DNA of 16,218 bases from Betaproteobacteria bacterium (GCA_009923345.1 RFTR01000025.1:1-16218), one strand, 5' to 3'; numbered from the stretch's first letter, positions 1 through 6,797 are shown. Notes: generated from the letters alone by a model not told the origin. Program-made: numbers and translations.

Positions 1-828
1 CAAGGTTTCAGAAATCGCCACCACCGATTTGCCGTCGCCGTTGGCTAATGCTTCGATCAACTGAAATACGTAAGTGCGGTCTGCGCTACCAAGCATGTGC
101 TTGACAGCATCTTCTTGTAACTTGCCGCCGCCAAAGGCAATGGCTTGGTCGGTCAAACTCAAGGCGTCACGCATAGAGCCGCGGGCAGCACGGGCGATTA
201 AACGCAAGGCCTGTGGTTCTGCTTCGATAGCTTCTTGTTGCAACACACTGCCCAAATGCGACAAGACGGTCTCGGGTGCCATTGGCCGCAAATTGAACTG
301 TAGACAACGCGAAAGAACGGTGACCGGTACTTTTTGTGGGTCGGTCGTAGCAAGGACAAACTTCATGTACTCGGGTGGCTCTTCCAGCGTTTTGAGCATC
401 GAGTTAAACGCTGGGCCTGTGAGCATGTGCACTTCGTCGATCATGAAGACTTTGAAGCGACCTTGCACGGGTTTATAGGCTGCTTGCTCGAGCAGCGACT
501 GCACATCTTCAATGCCTCGGTTAGAAGCGGCGTCTAGCTCGGTGTAATCTACAAAACGGTCCGCATCGATATCGCTACAAGCTTGGCAAACCCCGCATGG
601 AGTCGCAGTGATTCCGCCCTGTCCGTCAGCACCTTGGCAATTGAGCGACTTCGCCAGTATGCGCGAAACCGTGGTTTTGCCAACACCGCGTGTGCCAGTA
701 AACAAATAGGCGTGGTGCAAGCGTTGTGTGGTGAGCGCGTTCGTGAGGGCCTGCACCACGTGTTCTTGCCCCACCATTTCGGTAAAGGTTTTGGGACGGT
801 ATTTGCGGGCCAGCACTAAATAAGACAT
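1..828 (-). CDS. dnaX: DNA polymerase III subunits gamma/tau (5' part, runs off left edge)
   Basis: Encodes the clamp-loader ATPase that loads the sliding clamp and bridges the replisome polymerases. The 276 visible codons form the N-terminal AAA+ module. They begin MSYLVLARKYRPKTF and carry a Walker A motif GTRGVGKTT with K51, at the same position as E. coli. Four zinc-binding cysteines lie at 64, 78, 81 and 84, with the insert between the first two about five residues longer than in E. coli. A DEVH Walker B motif is at 131-134 and a sensor-like LSRC motif follows. The C-terminal part, including any gamma/tau frameshift site, is outside the window. The ATG at 828 is fixed by the conserved N-terminus. 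No Shine-Dalgarno sequence precedes it, and a TAGAAT -10-like box on the minus strand (843-838) would place the transcript start within about three bases of the ATG. The gene diverges from ffs. Confidence 0.97.
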   Translation of the reverse strand, partial: MSYLVLARKYRPKTFTEMVGQEHVVQALTNALTTQRLHHAYLFTGTRGVGKTTVSRILAKSLNCQGADGQGGITATPCGVCQACSDIDADRFVDYTELDAASNRGIEDVQSLLEQAAYKPVQGRFKVFMIDEVHMLTGPAFNSMLKTLEEPPEYMKFVLATTDPQKVPVTVLSRCLQFNLRPMAPETVLSHLGSVLQQEAIEAEPQALRLIARAARGSMRDALSLTDQAIAFGGGKLQEDAVKHMLGSADRTYVFQLIEALANGDGKSVVAISETL

Positions 829-850
829 AAGTGGCAGATTCTAGGTGACC

Positions 851-856
851 TACAAT
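851..856 (+). promoter_or_regulatory. Probable -10 box of the ffs promoter
   Basis: TACAAT lies 7 bases before the predicted 5' end of the SRP RNA at 864, which is the expected spacing for a sigma-70 -10 element. The matching -35 region falls at about 827-833, across the dnaX start codon, and is a weak match. The assignment rests on position relative to the RNA. Confidence 0.5.
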
Positions 857-863
857 TTGAATT

Positions 864-957
864 GACGGGCCTTCCCACATGGTGAAGTGGCCAACCGGGT
901 CAGGTGGGGAACCAAGCAGCCCTAACTGTGGATCCAGTGCTGGGGTCGAGGTCCGTC
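864..957 (+). ncRNA. ffs: 4.5S signal recognition particle RNA (bacterial small SRP RNA)
   Basis: This is the RNA scaffold of the signal recognition particle. It binds Ffh and targets nascent membrane proteins to FtsY and SecYEG. The ends pair as a nine-base-pair helix: GACGGGCCT at 864-872 with AGGTCCGTC at 949-957, including one G-U pair. The apical Ffh-binding part shows the conserved GGTCAGG and AAGCAGCC sides (897-922) around a GGAA tetraloop closed by GG/CC. The length is close to the roughly 100 bases of proteobacterial 4.5S RNA. A TACAAT box sits 7 bases upstream. A U-rich stretch (TTTTATTT, about 969-976) follows but no separate terminator hairpin is clear. Exact mature ends are inferred from the pairing. 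Position beside dnaX, divergently, is common in this group. Confidence 0.93.
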
Positions 958-978
958 ACCTCCCCAACTTTTATTTAT

Positions 979-1209
979 CTAGCGAATGGACTTATCTTTG
1001 GCGACTGCGCCACGGATTTGGTCGATCAGCAAGCCTTTCATATCCCTTTGGATAGCTTGCGTTCGAAGAGCGATGTAGCGCAGTTTGGTTTGCGCAGGGT
1101 CCAATTTGGATTCGGACAAGGCCTGCAACCACAAAGCATCATGCTTGACTCCCTCTTCAATTTCGCGCAAGACCATGGCGCGGACTATGGGCGAAGCTTG
1201 TTGTGTCAC
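979..1209 (-). CDS. Conserved hypothetical small protein, downstream partner of a DsbA-family gene
   Basis: I do not recognise a domain in this 76-residue protein. It is soluble, highly charged and probably helical (for example REIEEGVKHDALWLQ), with no signal peptide, membrane segment or cysteine. The start is a GTG at 1209 that overlaps the TGA of the upstream oxidoreductase gene (GTGA, 4 bases), the pattern of translational coupling. This overlap is the main reason to regard the frame as real rather than a shadow; plus-strand frames here only mirror it. The 3' end faces ffs across about 20 bases. Function is unknown. A link to the thiol oxidoreductase is inferred only from the overlap. Confidence 0.72.
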   Translation of the reverse strand: MTQQASPIVRAMVLREIEEGVKHDALWLQALSESKLDPAQTKLRYIALRTQAIQRDMKGLLIDQIRGAVAKDKSIR

Positions 1210-1844
1210 GCGACGGATTCCGTCATGGCCTTGAAGAGGCTTTCACTTTCATGCGCGCCAGACACACCTACTTTACGATTGAAGATGAAAAAAGGCACAC
1301 CTGTCACGCCCATTTCGCGTGCCTGTTGGTCGCTGTCGCGCGTTTCTTGCAATAAGGCTTCATTTTCTAAGCACTCTTCGGCCACGAATGGAGACATGCC
1401 CGCAGTGATGGCAACTTCCACCAATACTTTCGGATCGGTGAGATCGCGTCCTTCCAAGAAATAGGCTTGGAACAATGCTTCGACCATACGCTCTTGGCCA
1501 TCCACGCTGTCGCAGGCACCGATCAGGCTGTGGGCTTGGATGGTGTTGGGTTGGCGCTTGATTTGGTCAAACTTAAAAGCGATTCCAACGTCTTGCCCAA
1601 CGCCACTGACCCGCTCATAAATGCTCTCAGCTCGATCGCCAAACTTGTTTTTGACGTATTCCGAGCGCTCGATACCCTCAGGCTTCATATCTGGGTTGAG
1701 TTGAAAAGCGTGCCAGCGGACTTCAGGCACTACGTCAGGGTGTTCTTTGGCCAACATGTCGAGTGCACCTTCTAAGCGACGCTTGCCCACATAGCACCAG
1801 GGGCACACCACATCGGAGACAACATCAATCGTGAGAGTTTTCAT
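1206..1844 (-). CDS. DsbA-family thiol:disulfide oxidoreductase (FrnE/2-hydroxychromene isomerase-like)
   Basis: This 212-residue protein has a thioredoxin-fold start (MKTLTIDVVSDVVCPWCYVG), an active-site C14-P-W-C17 and a cis-proline in GVTGVPFF (P184). The helical insert between them is typical of the DsbA/FrnE family. It has no signal peptide, so unlike DsbA it is expected in the cytoplasm, where FrnE-like proteins act in thiol redox reactions. The ATG at 1844 fits the family N-terminus; an in-frame extension of 45 residues exists but would run through the trxA leader and start. A strong Shine-Dalgarno sequence is not visible. The gene is the first of two, overlapping the next by GTGA, and diverges from trxA over 67 bases. 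A minus-strand TTGCAA-17-CATTGT pair is a weak promoter candidate with a 12-base palindrome in its spacer. The specific substrate is unknown. Confidence 0.93.
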   Translation of the reverse strand: MKTLTIDVVSDVVCPWCYVGKRRLEGALDMLAKEHPDVVPEVRWHAFQLNPDMKPEGIERSEYVKNKFGDRAESIYERVSGVGQDVGIAFKFDQIKRQPNTIQAHSLIGACDSVDGQERMVEALFQAYFLEGRDLTDPKVLVEVAITAGMSPFVAEECLENEALLQETRDSDQQAREMGVTGVPFFIFNRKVGVSGAHESESLFKAMTESVA

Positions 1845-1874
1845 ATGCGTACTTGGTTTCTGCCACAATGCCCC

Positions 1875-1886
1875 AACTGTACAGTT
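1875..1886. promoter_or_regulatory. 12-base perfect palindrome between divergent redox genes (candidate operator)
   Basis: AACTGTACAGTT is a perfect inverted repeat located 26 bases before the trxA start and 31 bases before the oxidoreductase start. On the minus strand it occupies the spacer of a TTGCAA-17-CATTGT promoter-like pair. On the plus strand it contains TACAGT, a possible trxA -10 box. It could bind a dimeric regulator of both genes. It is not an E. coli-type LexA box, which needs eight bases between CTGT and ACAG. The regulatory role is inference. Confidence 0.4.
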
Positions 1887-1911
1887 ATTGCAAATCTCAG
1901 AGGAACCCGCT

Positions 1912-2244
1912 ATGGCTAGTGACCTAATTAAACACACCACTGACACTACTTTTGAAGCTGACGTTTTACAAGCTGACAAACCTGTTTTGGTTGACTACTG
2001 GGCAGAATGGTGTGGCCCCTGCCGCATGATCGCCCCCATCTTGGACGAAGTCTCTGCAGCCTACGAAGGTAAATTGCAAATCGCCAAGATGAATGTCGAC
2101 GAAAACCGCGATATCCCCGCTAAATTTGGCATTCGCGGCATCCCCACCCTGATGTTATTCAAGAGTGGCCAATTAGCGGCCACTAAAGTCGGCGCCATGA
2201 GCAAAGCCCAGCTAACTGCTTTTATTGATCAGCAACTGGCGTAA
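1912..2244 (+). CDS. trxA: Thioredoxin 1
   Basis: This is the cytoplasmic disulfide reductase that donates electrons to ribonucleotide reductase, PAPS reductase, methionine sulfoxide reductases and other targets, and is recharged by TrxB. The 110 residues match the family length. The active site is W33-C34-G35-P36-C37, the buried aspartate is in LVDYWA (D28), and the cis-proline is P78 in GIRGIPT. The ATG at 1912 is preceded by AGAGGAA (1899-1905), a good ribosome binding site. An upstream in-frame ATG at 1831 would add 27 unrelated residues and overlap the divergent gene, so it is rejected. An intrinsic terminator follows at 2285-2318, and rho lies downstream on the same strand. Being next to rho is a known arrangement in proteobacteria. 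Confidence 0.98.
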   Translation: MASDLIKHTTDTTFEADVLQADKPVLVDYWAEWCGPCRMIAPILDEVSAAYEGKLQIAKMNVDENRDIPAKFGIRGIPTLMLFKSGQLAATKVGAMSKAQLTAFIDQQLA

Positions 2245-2284
2245 ATCTGGTGGGCATTCACAAATATTGCCCTTGTCCTCCCTT

Positions 2285-2318
2285 AAAGCCCGCACTTGGC
2301 AACGAGTTCGGGCTTTTT
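2285..2318 (+). terminator. Intrinsic terminator after trxA
   Basis: AAAGCCCG (2285-2292) pairs perfectly with CGGGCTTT (2309-2316), and the second arm runs into a stretch of five T. The loop is 16 bases. It lies 40 bases after the trxA stop and just before the rho promoter, so trxA and rho are probably separate transcripts. Confidence 0.85.
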
Positions 2319-2321
2319 ATC

Positions 2322-2330
2322 TGTCATAAT
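2322..2330 (+). promoter_or_regulatory. Probable extended -10 promoter of rho
   Basis: TGTCATAAT matches an extended -10 element (TG-N-TATAAT with one mismatch). No good -35 is seen at the usual distance, as is typical for extended -10 promoters. It would start transcription near 2336, giving a rho leader of about 130 bases. The site begins just after the trxA terminator. Confidence 0.5.
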
Positions 2331-2344
2331 TACACTTGAATTGA

Positions 2345-2461
2345 CCAATCACCCACTAGGTGGTTGGCCCCCCATCTGGGCACGAATTCTGGTCCTGAGG
2401 TAACGCAGACCTCGTTTTTTGACCCCCCCCCTTTTTATTCTTAACGAACTCCCTTTGGAGT
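2345..2461 (+). promoter_or_regulatory. Structured rho leader: hairpin, terminator-like hairpin, C9 tract, SD-covering hairpin
   Basis: Four elements follow each other. (1) A 9-pair stem: 2345-2353 with 2359-2367, one G-U pair, 5-base loop. (2) GAGGT (2397-2401) with ACCTC (2409-2413), extendable by a U-G pair, followed by G and six T (2415-2420), so terminator-like. GGTC at 2391-2394 can pair with GACC at 2408-2411 instead, which would break that hairpin. (3) Nine C in a row at 2423-2431 followed by five T, a C-rich, G-poor segment of the kind Rho binds. (4) ACTCC (2448-2452) with GGAGT (2457-2461), which buries the rho Shine-Dalgarno GGAG. Rho is known to limit its own synthesis by attenuation in its leader in E. 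coli. That these elements do this here is inference. Confidence 0.5.
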
Positions 2462-2466
2462 CATCT

Positions 2467-3729
2467 ATGCATCTCAACGAACTCAAGGCACTACACGTGT
2501 CTGAAGTGCTGAAACAAGCCGAAGAACTCGAAATCGAAAACACGGGCCGCATGCGTAAGCAAGAGCTCATGTTCGCCATCATCAAAAAGCGCGCTCGCGC
2601 GGGCGAACAAGTGTTTGCCGATGGCGTCCTCGAGATCTTGCCCGATGGCTTTGGCTTTTTGCGTAGCCCAGATACCAGCTATACCGCCAGCACGGACGAC
2701 ATCTACATCAGCCCAAGCCAAGTGCGTCGCTTCAACCTGCATACGGGCGACATGATCGAAGGCGAAGTGCGTATTCCCAAAGATGGCGAGCGCTACTTTG
2801 CTTTGACCAAGCTCGACAAAGTCAATGACGACCTGCCTGAGAACAACAAACACAAGGTCATGTTTGAAAACCTGACCCCCTTGTTCCCCCGCGAGCACAT
2901 GAAGCTCGAGCAAGACATCAAGGGCGACGAAAACATCACCGGCCGCATCATCGACATCATCGCGCCAATCGGCAAAGGTCAGCGCGCCTTGTTGGTCGCA
3001 CCGCCTAAAAGCGGTAAGACTGTGATGATGCAACACATCGCCCACGCTATCGCCGCCAACTACCCCGATAGCCACATGATGGTTTTGTTGGTCGACGAAC
3101 GCCCTGAAGAGGTAACCGAAATGCAACGCTCGGTCAAAGCCGAGGTTATCGCTTCCACTTTTGATGAACCCGCAGCCCGCCACGTGCACGTCGCCGAGAT
3201 GGTGATAGAGCGCGCCAAGCGTTTGGTGGAACTCAAAAAAGACGTGGTGATCTTGCTTGACTCCATCACCCGCTTGGCCCGCGCTTACAACAACGTAGTC
3301 CCTTCCTCTGGCAAGGTATTGACGGGTGGTGTGGACTCCAACGCATTGCAACGCCCCAAACGTTTCTTTGGTGCGGCCCGCAAGGTTGAAGAAGGCGGTT
3401 CTCTCACCATCATCGCCACAGCCTTGGTGGATACCGGTAGCCGCATGGACGAAGTGATCTTTGAAGAATTCAAAGGCACGGGTAACTGCGAGATCCATTT
3501 GGACCGACGCTTGTACGAAAAACGGGTTTTCCCAGCGATCCAACTCAACCGCAGCGGTACCCGTCGCGAAGAGTTGTTGTTACCGCCCGAAATATTACAA
3601 AAAACCCGCATCTTGCGCCAGTTCATGTACAACATGGATGAGATCGAGTCTATGGAATTAATGCTCAAAAACATGAAGGCTACCAAGACCAATGTGGACT
3701 TCTTTGACTTGATGCGCCGCGGCGGCTAA
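2467..3729 (+). CDS. rho: Transcription termination factor Rho
   Basis: A hexameric RNA-dependent ATPase/helicase that ends transcription by moving along nascent RNA. At 420 residues it matches the family length. The N-terminal helical domain (MHLNELKALHVSEVL) and cold-shock-like RNA-binding domain (about 50-125, with GFGFLR and DIYISPSQVRRF) are present. The P-loop is APPKSGKT, with K181 and K184 at E. coli positions. Further motifs are LLVDERPEEVTEM, ILLDSITRLARAYN and the Q-loop/R-loop region with SSGKVLTGGVD. The ATG at 2467 follows TTTGGAG (2454-2460) by 6 bases; an upstream in-frame start would add 16 residues unlike the family. The leader is unusually structured (see the leader entry). 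A long antisense frame across the gene is a codon-bias shadow. No clear intrinsic terminator follows, although an inverted repeat lies at 3785-3809. Confidence 0.99.
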   Translation: MHLNELKALHVSEVLKQAEELEIENTGRMRKQELMFAIIKKRARAGEQVFADGVLEILPDGFGFLRSPDTSYTASTDDIYISPSQVRRFNLHTGDMIEGEVRIPKDGERYFALTKLDKVNDDLPENNKHKVMFENLTPLFPREHMKLEQDIKGDENITGRIIDIIAPIGKGQRALLVAPPKSGKTVMMQHIAHAIAANYPDSHMMVLLVDERPEEVTEMQRSVKAEVIASTFDEPAARHVHVAEMVIERAKRLVELKKDVVILLDSITRLARAYNNVVPSSGKVLTGGVDSNALQRPKRFFGAARKVEEGGSLTIIATALVDTGSRMDEVIFEEFKGTGNCEIHLDRRLYEKRVFPAIQLNRSGTRREELLLPPEILQKTRILRQFMYNMDEIESMELMLKNMKATKTNVDFFDLMRRGG

Positions 3730-3784
3730 GCCAGCAAATCCTAGGGAAAACGCCCGATACCAATCAAATTTCGGGGCACAAAAT

Positions 3785-3809
3785 GGCATGTGGATTATTT
3801 CAACATGCC
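3785..3809. repeat. Inverted repeat downstream of rho
   Basis: GGCATGT (3785-3791) and ACATGCC (3803-3809) are perfect inverted arms with an 11-base loop. No T-run follows, so it is not a standard terminator. It lies before the lipoprotein gene and may be a 3' hairpin of the rho transcript or an operator. Its function is unknown. Confidence 0.4.
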
Positions 3810-3875
3810 TGAATGTTCTTTGCCCGCATATTCCTCCATCTAGCCCAAGCAATATTTCGGTCGCTAAGCACTGAG

Positions 3876-4397
3876 GTGTCACAAGTTCCACTGAGGGCTA
3901 TTCCTACCCGGTTGCAAATCATCTTGGCCTTAGGTTTGTGTATGTTGGCGGCTTGTTCTGCTCCCAAACTAGTTAGCGTTGCTGTCCCGAAGATAGAAAT
4001 AGAAACACCAGCACCAGTTGTTACAGTAATAGAAGAAAAACCTCTTCCAACGCTCGTCTCTATTGCGCGCACACCCAAGGAATACCGATTCGATGCAGCC
4101 AAACATATTTATGGCTTTAACCAACATCGTATTCACCAAGGCAAGCTACCACCGCTTTTGTATGCCATTGGTGTCGTAACATTTGAAGTGCGTGAGGATG
4201 GAAAAATCGAATCGTTTGATTGGATGCGTAAACCCAAACAAGCACCGGAAGTCGTTCAAGAAATAGAACGCACGATCAAAGCGGCAGAACCATTTCCCGC
4301 ACCTGTCCATCTTGGTCGTGTGCGCTATACAGAAACTTGGTTGTGGCATAAAAGTGGCAAGTTTCAACTTGATACCCTCACCGAAGGTCAAATCTAA
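3876..4397 (+). CDS. Small lipoprotein with TonB C-terminal-like domain
   Basis: With the GTG start at 3876 this is a 173-residue protein with an arginine-containing n-region, a hydrophobic stretch (QIILALGLCMLAA) and a lipobox LAAC, with lipidated C27. A proline- and valine-rich linker follows (PKIEIETPAPVVTVIEE). The C-terminal half (about 95-173) resembles the TonB C-terminal fold: GVVTFEVREDGKIESFDWMR, a helix EVVQEIERTIKAAEPFP, and a final strand YTETWLWHK. Classical TonB is anchored by an N-terminal membrane helix and spans the periplasm. This protein is short and lipid-anchored, so it is unlikely to be the main ExbB/ExbD-driven TonB. An ATG at 3813 gives 194 residues but leaves an odd 33-residue n-region; neither start has a good ribosome binding site. 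It converges on comEC with a 3-base gap. The role is unknown. Confidence 0.75.
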   Translation: MSQVPLRAIPTRLQIILALGLCMLAACSAPKLVSVAVPKIEIETPAPVVTVIEEKPLPTLVSIARTPKEYRFDAAKHIYGFNQHRIHQGKLPPLLYAIGVVTFEVREDGKIESFDWMRKPKQAPEVVQEIERTIKAAEPFPAPVHLGRVRYTETWLWHKSGKFQLDTLTEGQI

Positions 4398-4400
4398 TTT

Positions 4401-6797
4401 TCATTTATCGATGTCCCGACTTTCAATTGGCGATACGTGGTGCCAATAGCGCCTTTGTTCATCACGCGCACATTGCATTAACGCTGGCGTGACGCTGCGC
4501 CAAGTCGAAGCACCACACCACACACTTTGGTAAACCCGTATGCCTTGCGTTTCGTAACGCATCATCACATCGGGACGTGGATGCCCAAAACGGTTGCGGT
4601 AGCCAGCTTGCACCCATGCGATGGTTGGCAAAACAGCTTTTAAAAAGCCGGGGGTGGATGAAGTCGCGCTGCCATGGTGAGGTACCAACAGCCAATCGGA
4701 TTTCAAATGGATACCGCTTTGAACCAATTGAATTTCTTGGGCTGCTTCTATGTCTGCCACCAACAATGCGCTGTTACCAAAAGCACTTTCTATACGAAGC
4801 ACACAACTCAAGGCGTTCGGTTTATTTTTTTTGGCGTAGTCAGTTTCTTGAGGATGCAACACGGAAAAATGCACACCATCCCATTGCCACTTTTGCCCAG
4901 CAACGCAAGTCTGCATTGGGTGAATCGAACGCAACACATGTTCTGGCGGTATGGAGGTGAGCACATCCGCTTGCGGTTGCATTTTGAGCACGCTGCGCGC
5001 GCCACCGCTGTGGTCACTGTCTTGGTGGCTGATGATGACGCGGTCTAAACGTTCCCCCAGCGCCATGAGCAATGGAACCAGCACCCTTTGCCCTGCGTCG
5101 GTCTCTGCGGAGTAGCGCGGGCCGGTGTCGTAGAGCAAACTACTTTGATGCGTCCGAACCAATACCGCATGGCCTTGCCCCATATCGGCACCTATGAGTT
5201 CGAACTCTCCATAGCTGGGTCTGGGCGCTTGGTAGTTGAGGACAGGCCAGAAACACAGCGCACCTGAAAGCCTCCACCACCAGGCAACAGGCATCGCAAA
5301 CACCAACATGCCTGCAATGCTCAGCACACCCAACCAAAAGGGTGCAGCTGGCGCAGACCATTGCGCCCAAGAGAAACTCGCCAGCCAGCCCAGGCATAGC
5401 CCCAATCCCGATATAGCCCAAGCGGCTAGGTTCCACGCTAGCGGAATCAGCAATCCGAACATACACAAAGGCGTCACCACACAGGTGACCCATGGCACAG
5501 CAACAAGATTTGCAAAGAATCCAACCAAGGAGACTTGATGAAAGAACAACAGCCCTATAGGTGCCATACAGACACTCATCAAAAATTGCTCCCTGATAAG
5601 TGAAGGCAATAACTGAAAAGTTGGCGAGCCCACAAACAAAATCGACACGGCCATAAAGCTCAACCAAAATCCTGCTTGCATCAAAGCCCATGGATCTGCA
5701 ATCAACACCACAGTGGCTGCAAACAATAAAAGCTGATGGGCAGGCCAGCGCAACCCAAAAAATTTCAATGCCAACACAACGCCCAGCATCCACACCGTGC
5801 GCTGTGCTGGAATACCCCAGCCCGTGAATACGCTGTAACTCAGAGCGACTAAAAACGCAACAACCATCGCAGCTTTTTGTGTTGGCAACCACATACACCA
5901 CGAATACTTGGCCCAGATGTCTGACCTTCGCCAGAACCAAGCCACACATCTAGCCATCAACCAAGCCAGCGCAGTGATGTGCAAACCAGATATCGCCATC
6001 AAATGTGCAACCCCTGTTGCGCGAAATACATCCCAATCTGCGCGATCGATTGCCGCTTGGTCACCTATTAGCAACGCAACTACGGCTCCCGCAGCCTGCT
6101 GCTCACCCACTTGCGCATAGACCCAGTGGCGCACCTGTTGCCGCACGCGCTCGATCGGATGCTTCCAACTGCGCTCTACCAATGTAGGCATTGCATCTCG
6201 CGGGCCATGGCGAACATAGCCTGTGGCTTGCAAACCTTGCTCCCACAACCACAACTCGTAGTCAAAACCATGGGGATTGATATGGCCATGCGGAGCTTTC
6301 AGTTTGATAGAAAACTTCCAGACATCACCCGCCTGCACATCAACAGGCCAGGGGCTTGTATCAGAGGTGTTCGTATACCAACCTAGCATGACCAAAGGAG
6401 GAAGTTCTACTAGCTCACCACTTATAAGCTTTGCCGTCTGTACTGCAAACCGAAAGCGAATGTTGGCCTGCGTCTGCTGGGGCATGGCTGTCACTCGACC
6501 CACCACTTCCAACACCTGCCCCTCTAGTTTGGGTGGTATTTGCTTTTCAAGAAAAATCTGGGCACGACTTGCGCATACAAAGAATGCAACGGCTGTAGAA
6601 ACGACCAACACAAATAAGCATTGCGATAAGACGGGTAGTGTGAAACGGTGTCGACACAGTAACAGTGTGACCAGTAACAAATTTGAGATACAGAGGCCAG
6701 CGAGGTTTATCGCAGCCGGCCAAAGAGTGGCTTGCTGAAGTTGTAGGGCTGTTCCAGCCACCCAACCCAGACAGAATTGCAGTAAAAATGAAAACAC
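4401..6797 (-). CDS. comEC: DNA internalization-related competence protein ComEC/Rec2
   Basis: An inner-membrane channel that takes up single-stranded DNA in natural transformation. The 798 residues match full-length family members. In order they show N-terminal membrane helices and a soluble DUF4131-like domain (about 1-190), and the Competence domain with many helices, including TGVAHLMAISGLHITALAW and a run of LGVVLALKFFGLRWPAHQL type. The C-terminal metallo-beta-lactamase-like domain carries DMGQGHAVLV, H591-Q-D-S-D-H596 and HHGS (707-710). The metal motif HxDxDH is intact, suggesting the nuclease-like domain may be active. The only usable start upstream of the conserved region is the GTG at 6797, which has no Shine-Dalgarno sequence and lies inside the 3' arm of a terminator hairpin. 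A TAA in frame at 6824-6822 rules out a longer N-terminus. Expression may need readthrough from the upstream gene. Confidence 0.95.
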   Translation of the reverse strand: MFSFLLQFCLGWVAGTALQLQQATLWPAAINLAGLCISNLLLVTLLLCRHRFTLPVLSQCLFVLVVSTAVAFFVCASRAQIFLEKQIPPKLEGQVLEVVGRVTAMPQQTQANIRFRFAVQTAKLISGELVELPPLVMLGWYTNTSDTSPWPVDVQAGDVWKFSIKLKAPHGHINPHGFDYELWLWEQGLQATGYVRHGPRDAMPTLVERSWKHPIERVRQQVRHWVYAQVGEQQAAGAVVALLIGDQAAIDRADWDVFRATGVAHLMAISGLHITALAWLMARCVAWFWRRSDIWAKYSWCMWLPTQKAAMVVAFLVALSYSVFTGWGIPAQRTVWMLGVVLALKFFGLRWPAHQLLLFAATVVLIADPWALMQAGFWLSFMAVSILFVGSPTFQLLPSLIREQFLMSVCMAPIGLLFFHQVSLVGFFANLVAVPWVTCVVTPLCMFGLLIPLAWNLAAWAISGLGLCLGWLASFSWAQWSAPAAPFWLGVLSIAGMLVFAMPVAWWWRLSGALCFWPVLNYQAPRPSYGEFELIGADMGQGHAVLVRTHQSSLLYDTGPRYSAETDAGQRVLVPLLMALGERLDRVIISHQDSDHSGGARSVLKMQPQADVLTSIPPEHVLRSIHPMQTCVAGQKWQWDGVHFSVLHPQETDYAKKNKPNALSCVLRIESAFGNSALLVADIEAAQEIQLVQSGIHLKSDWLLVPHHGSATSSTPGFLKAVLPTIAWVQAGYRNRFGHPRPDVMMRYETQGIRVYQSVWCGASTWRSVTPALMQCARDEQRRYWHHVSPIESRDIDK

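Noticed and set aside
904..1464. A 186-residue plus-strand frame starting within the SRP RNA
   Set aside because: It starts inside ffs and runs antisense to the coupled small gene and the DsbA-family gene; no protein-like features.
1875..1886. LexA/SOS box at the CTGT...ACAG palindrome
   Set aside because: The proteobacterial LexA box needs about eight bases between CTGT and ACAG; here the halves abut, and trxA is not an expected SOS gene.
2491..3543. A 350-residue open frame antisense to rho
   Set aside because: It mirrors the rho codon pattern, has no recognisable domain or ribosome binding site, and rho is unambiguous on the other strand.
3750..3780. Possible intrinsic terminator after rho (GCCCGA with TCGGGGC)
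   Set aside because: The stem needs a bulge and is not followed by a T-run.
5140..5949. A 269-residue open frame on the minus strand overlapping comEC in another frame
   Set aside because: Low-complexity cysteine-rich translation typical of an out-of-frame shadow; comEC motifs are continuous through this region.
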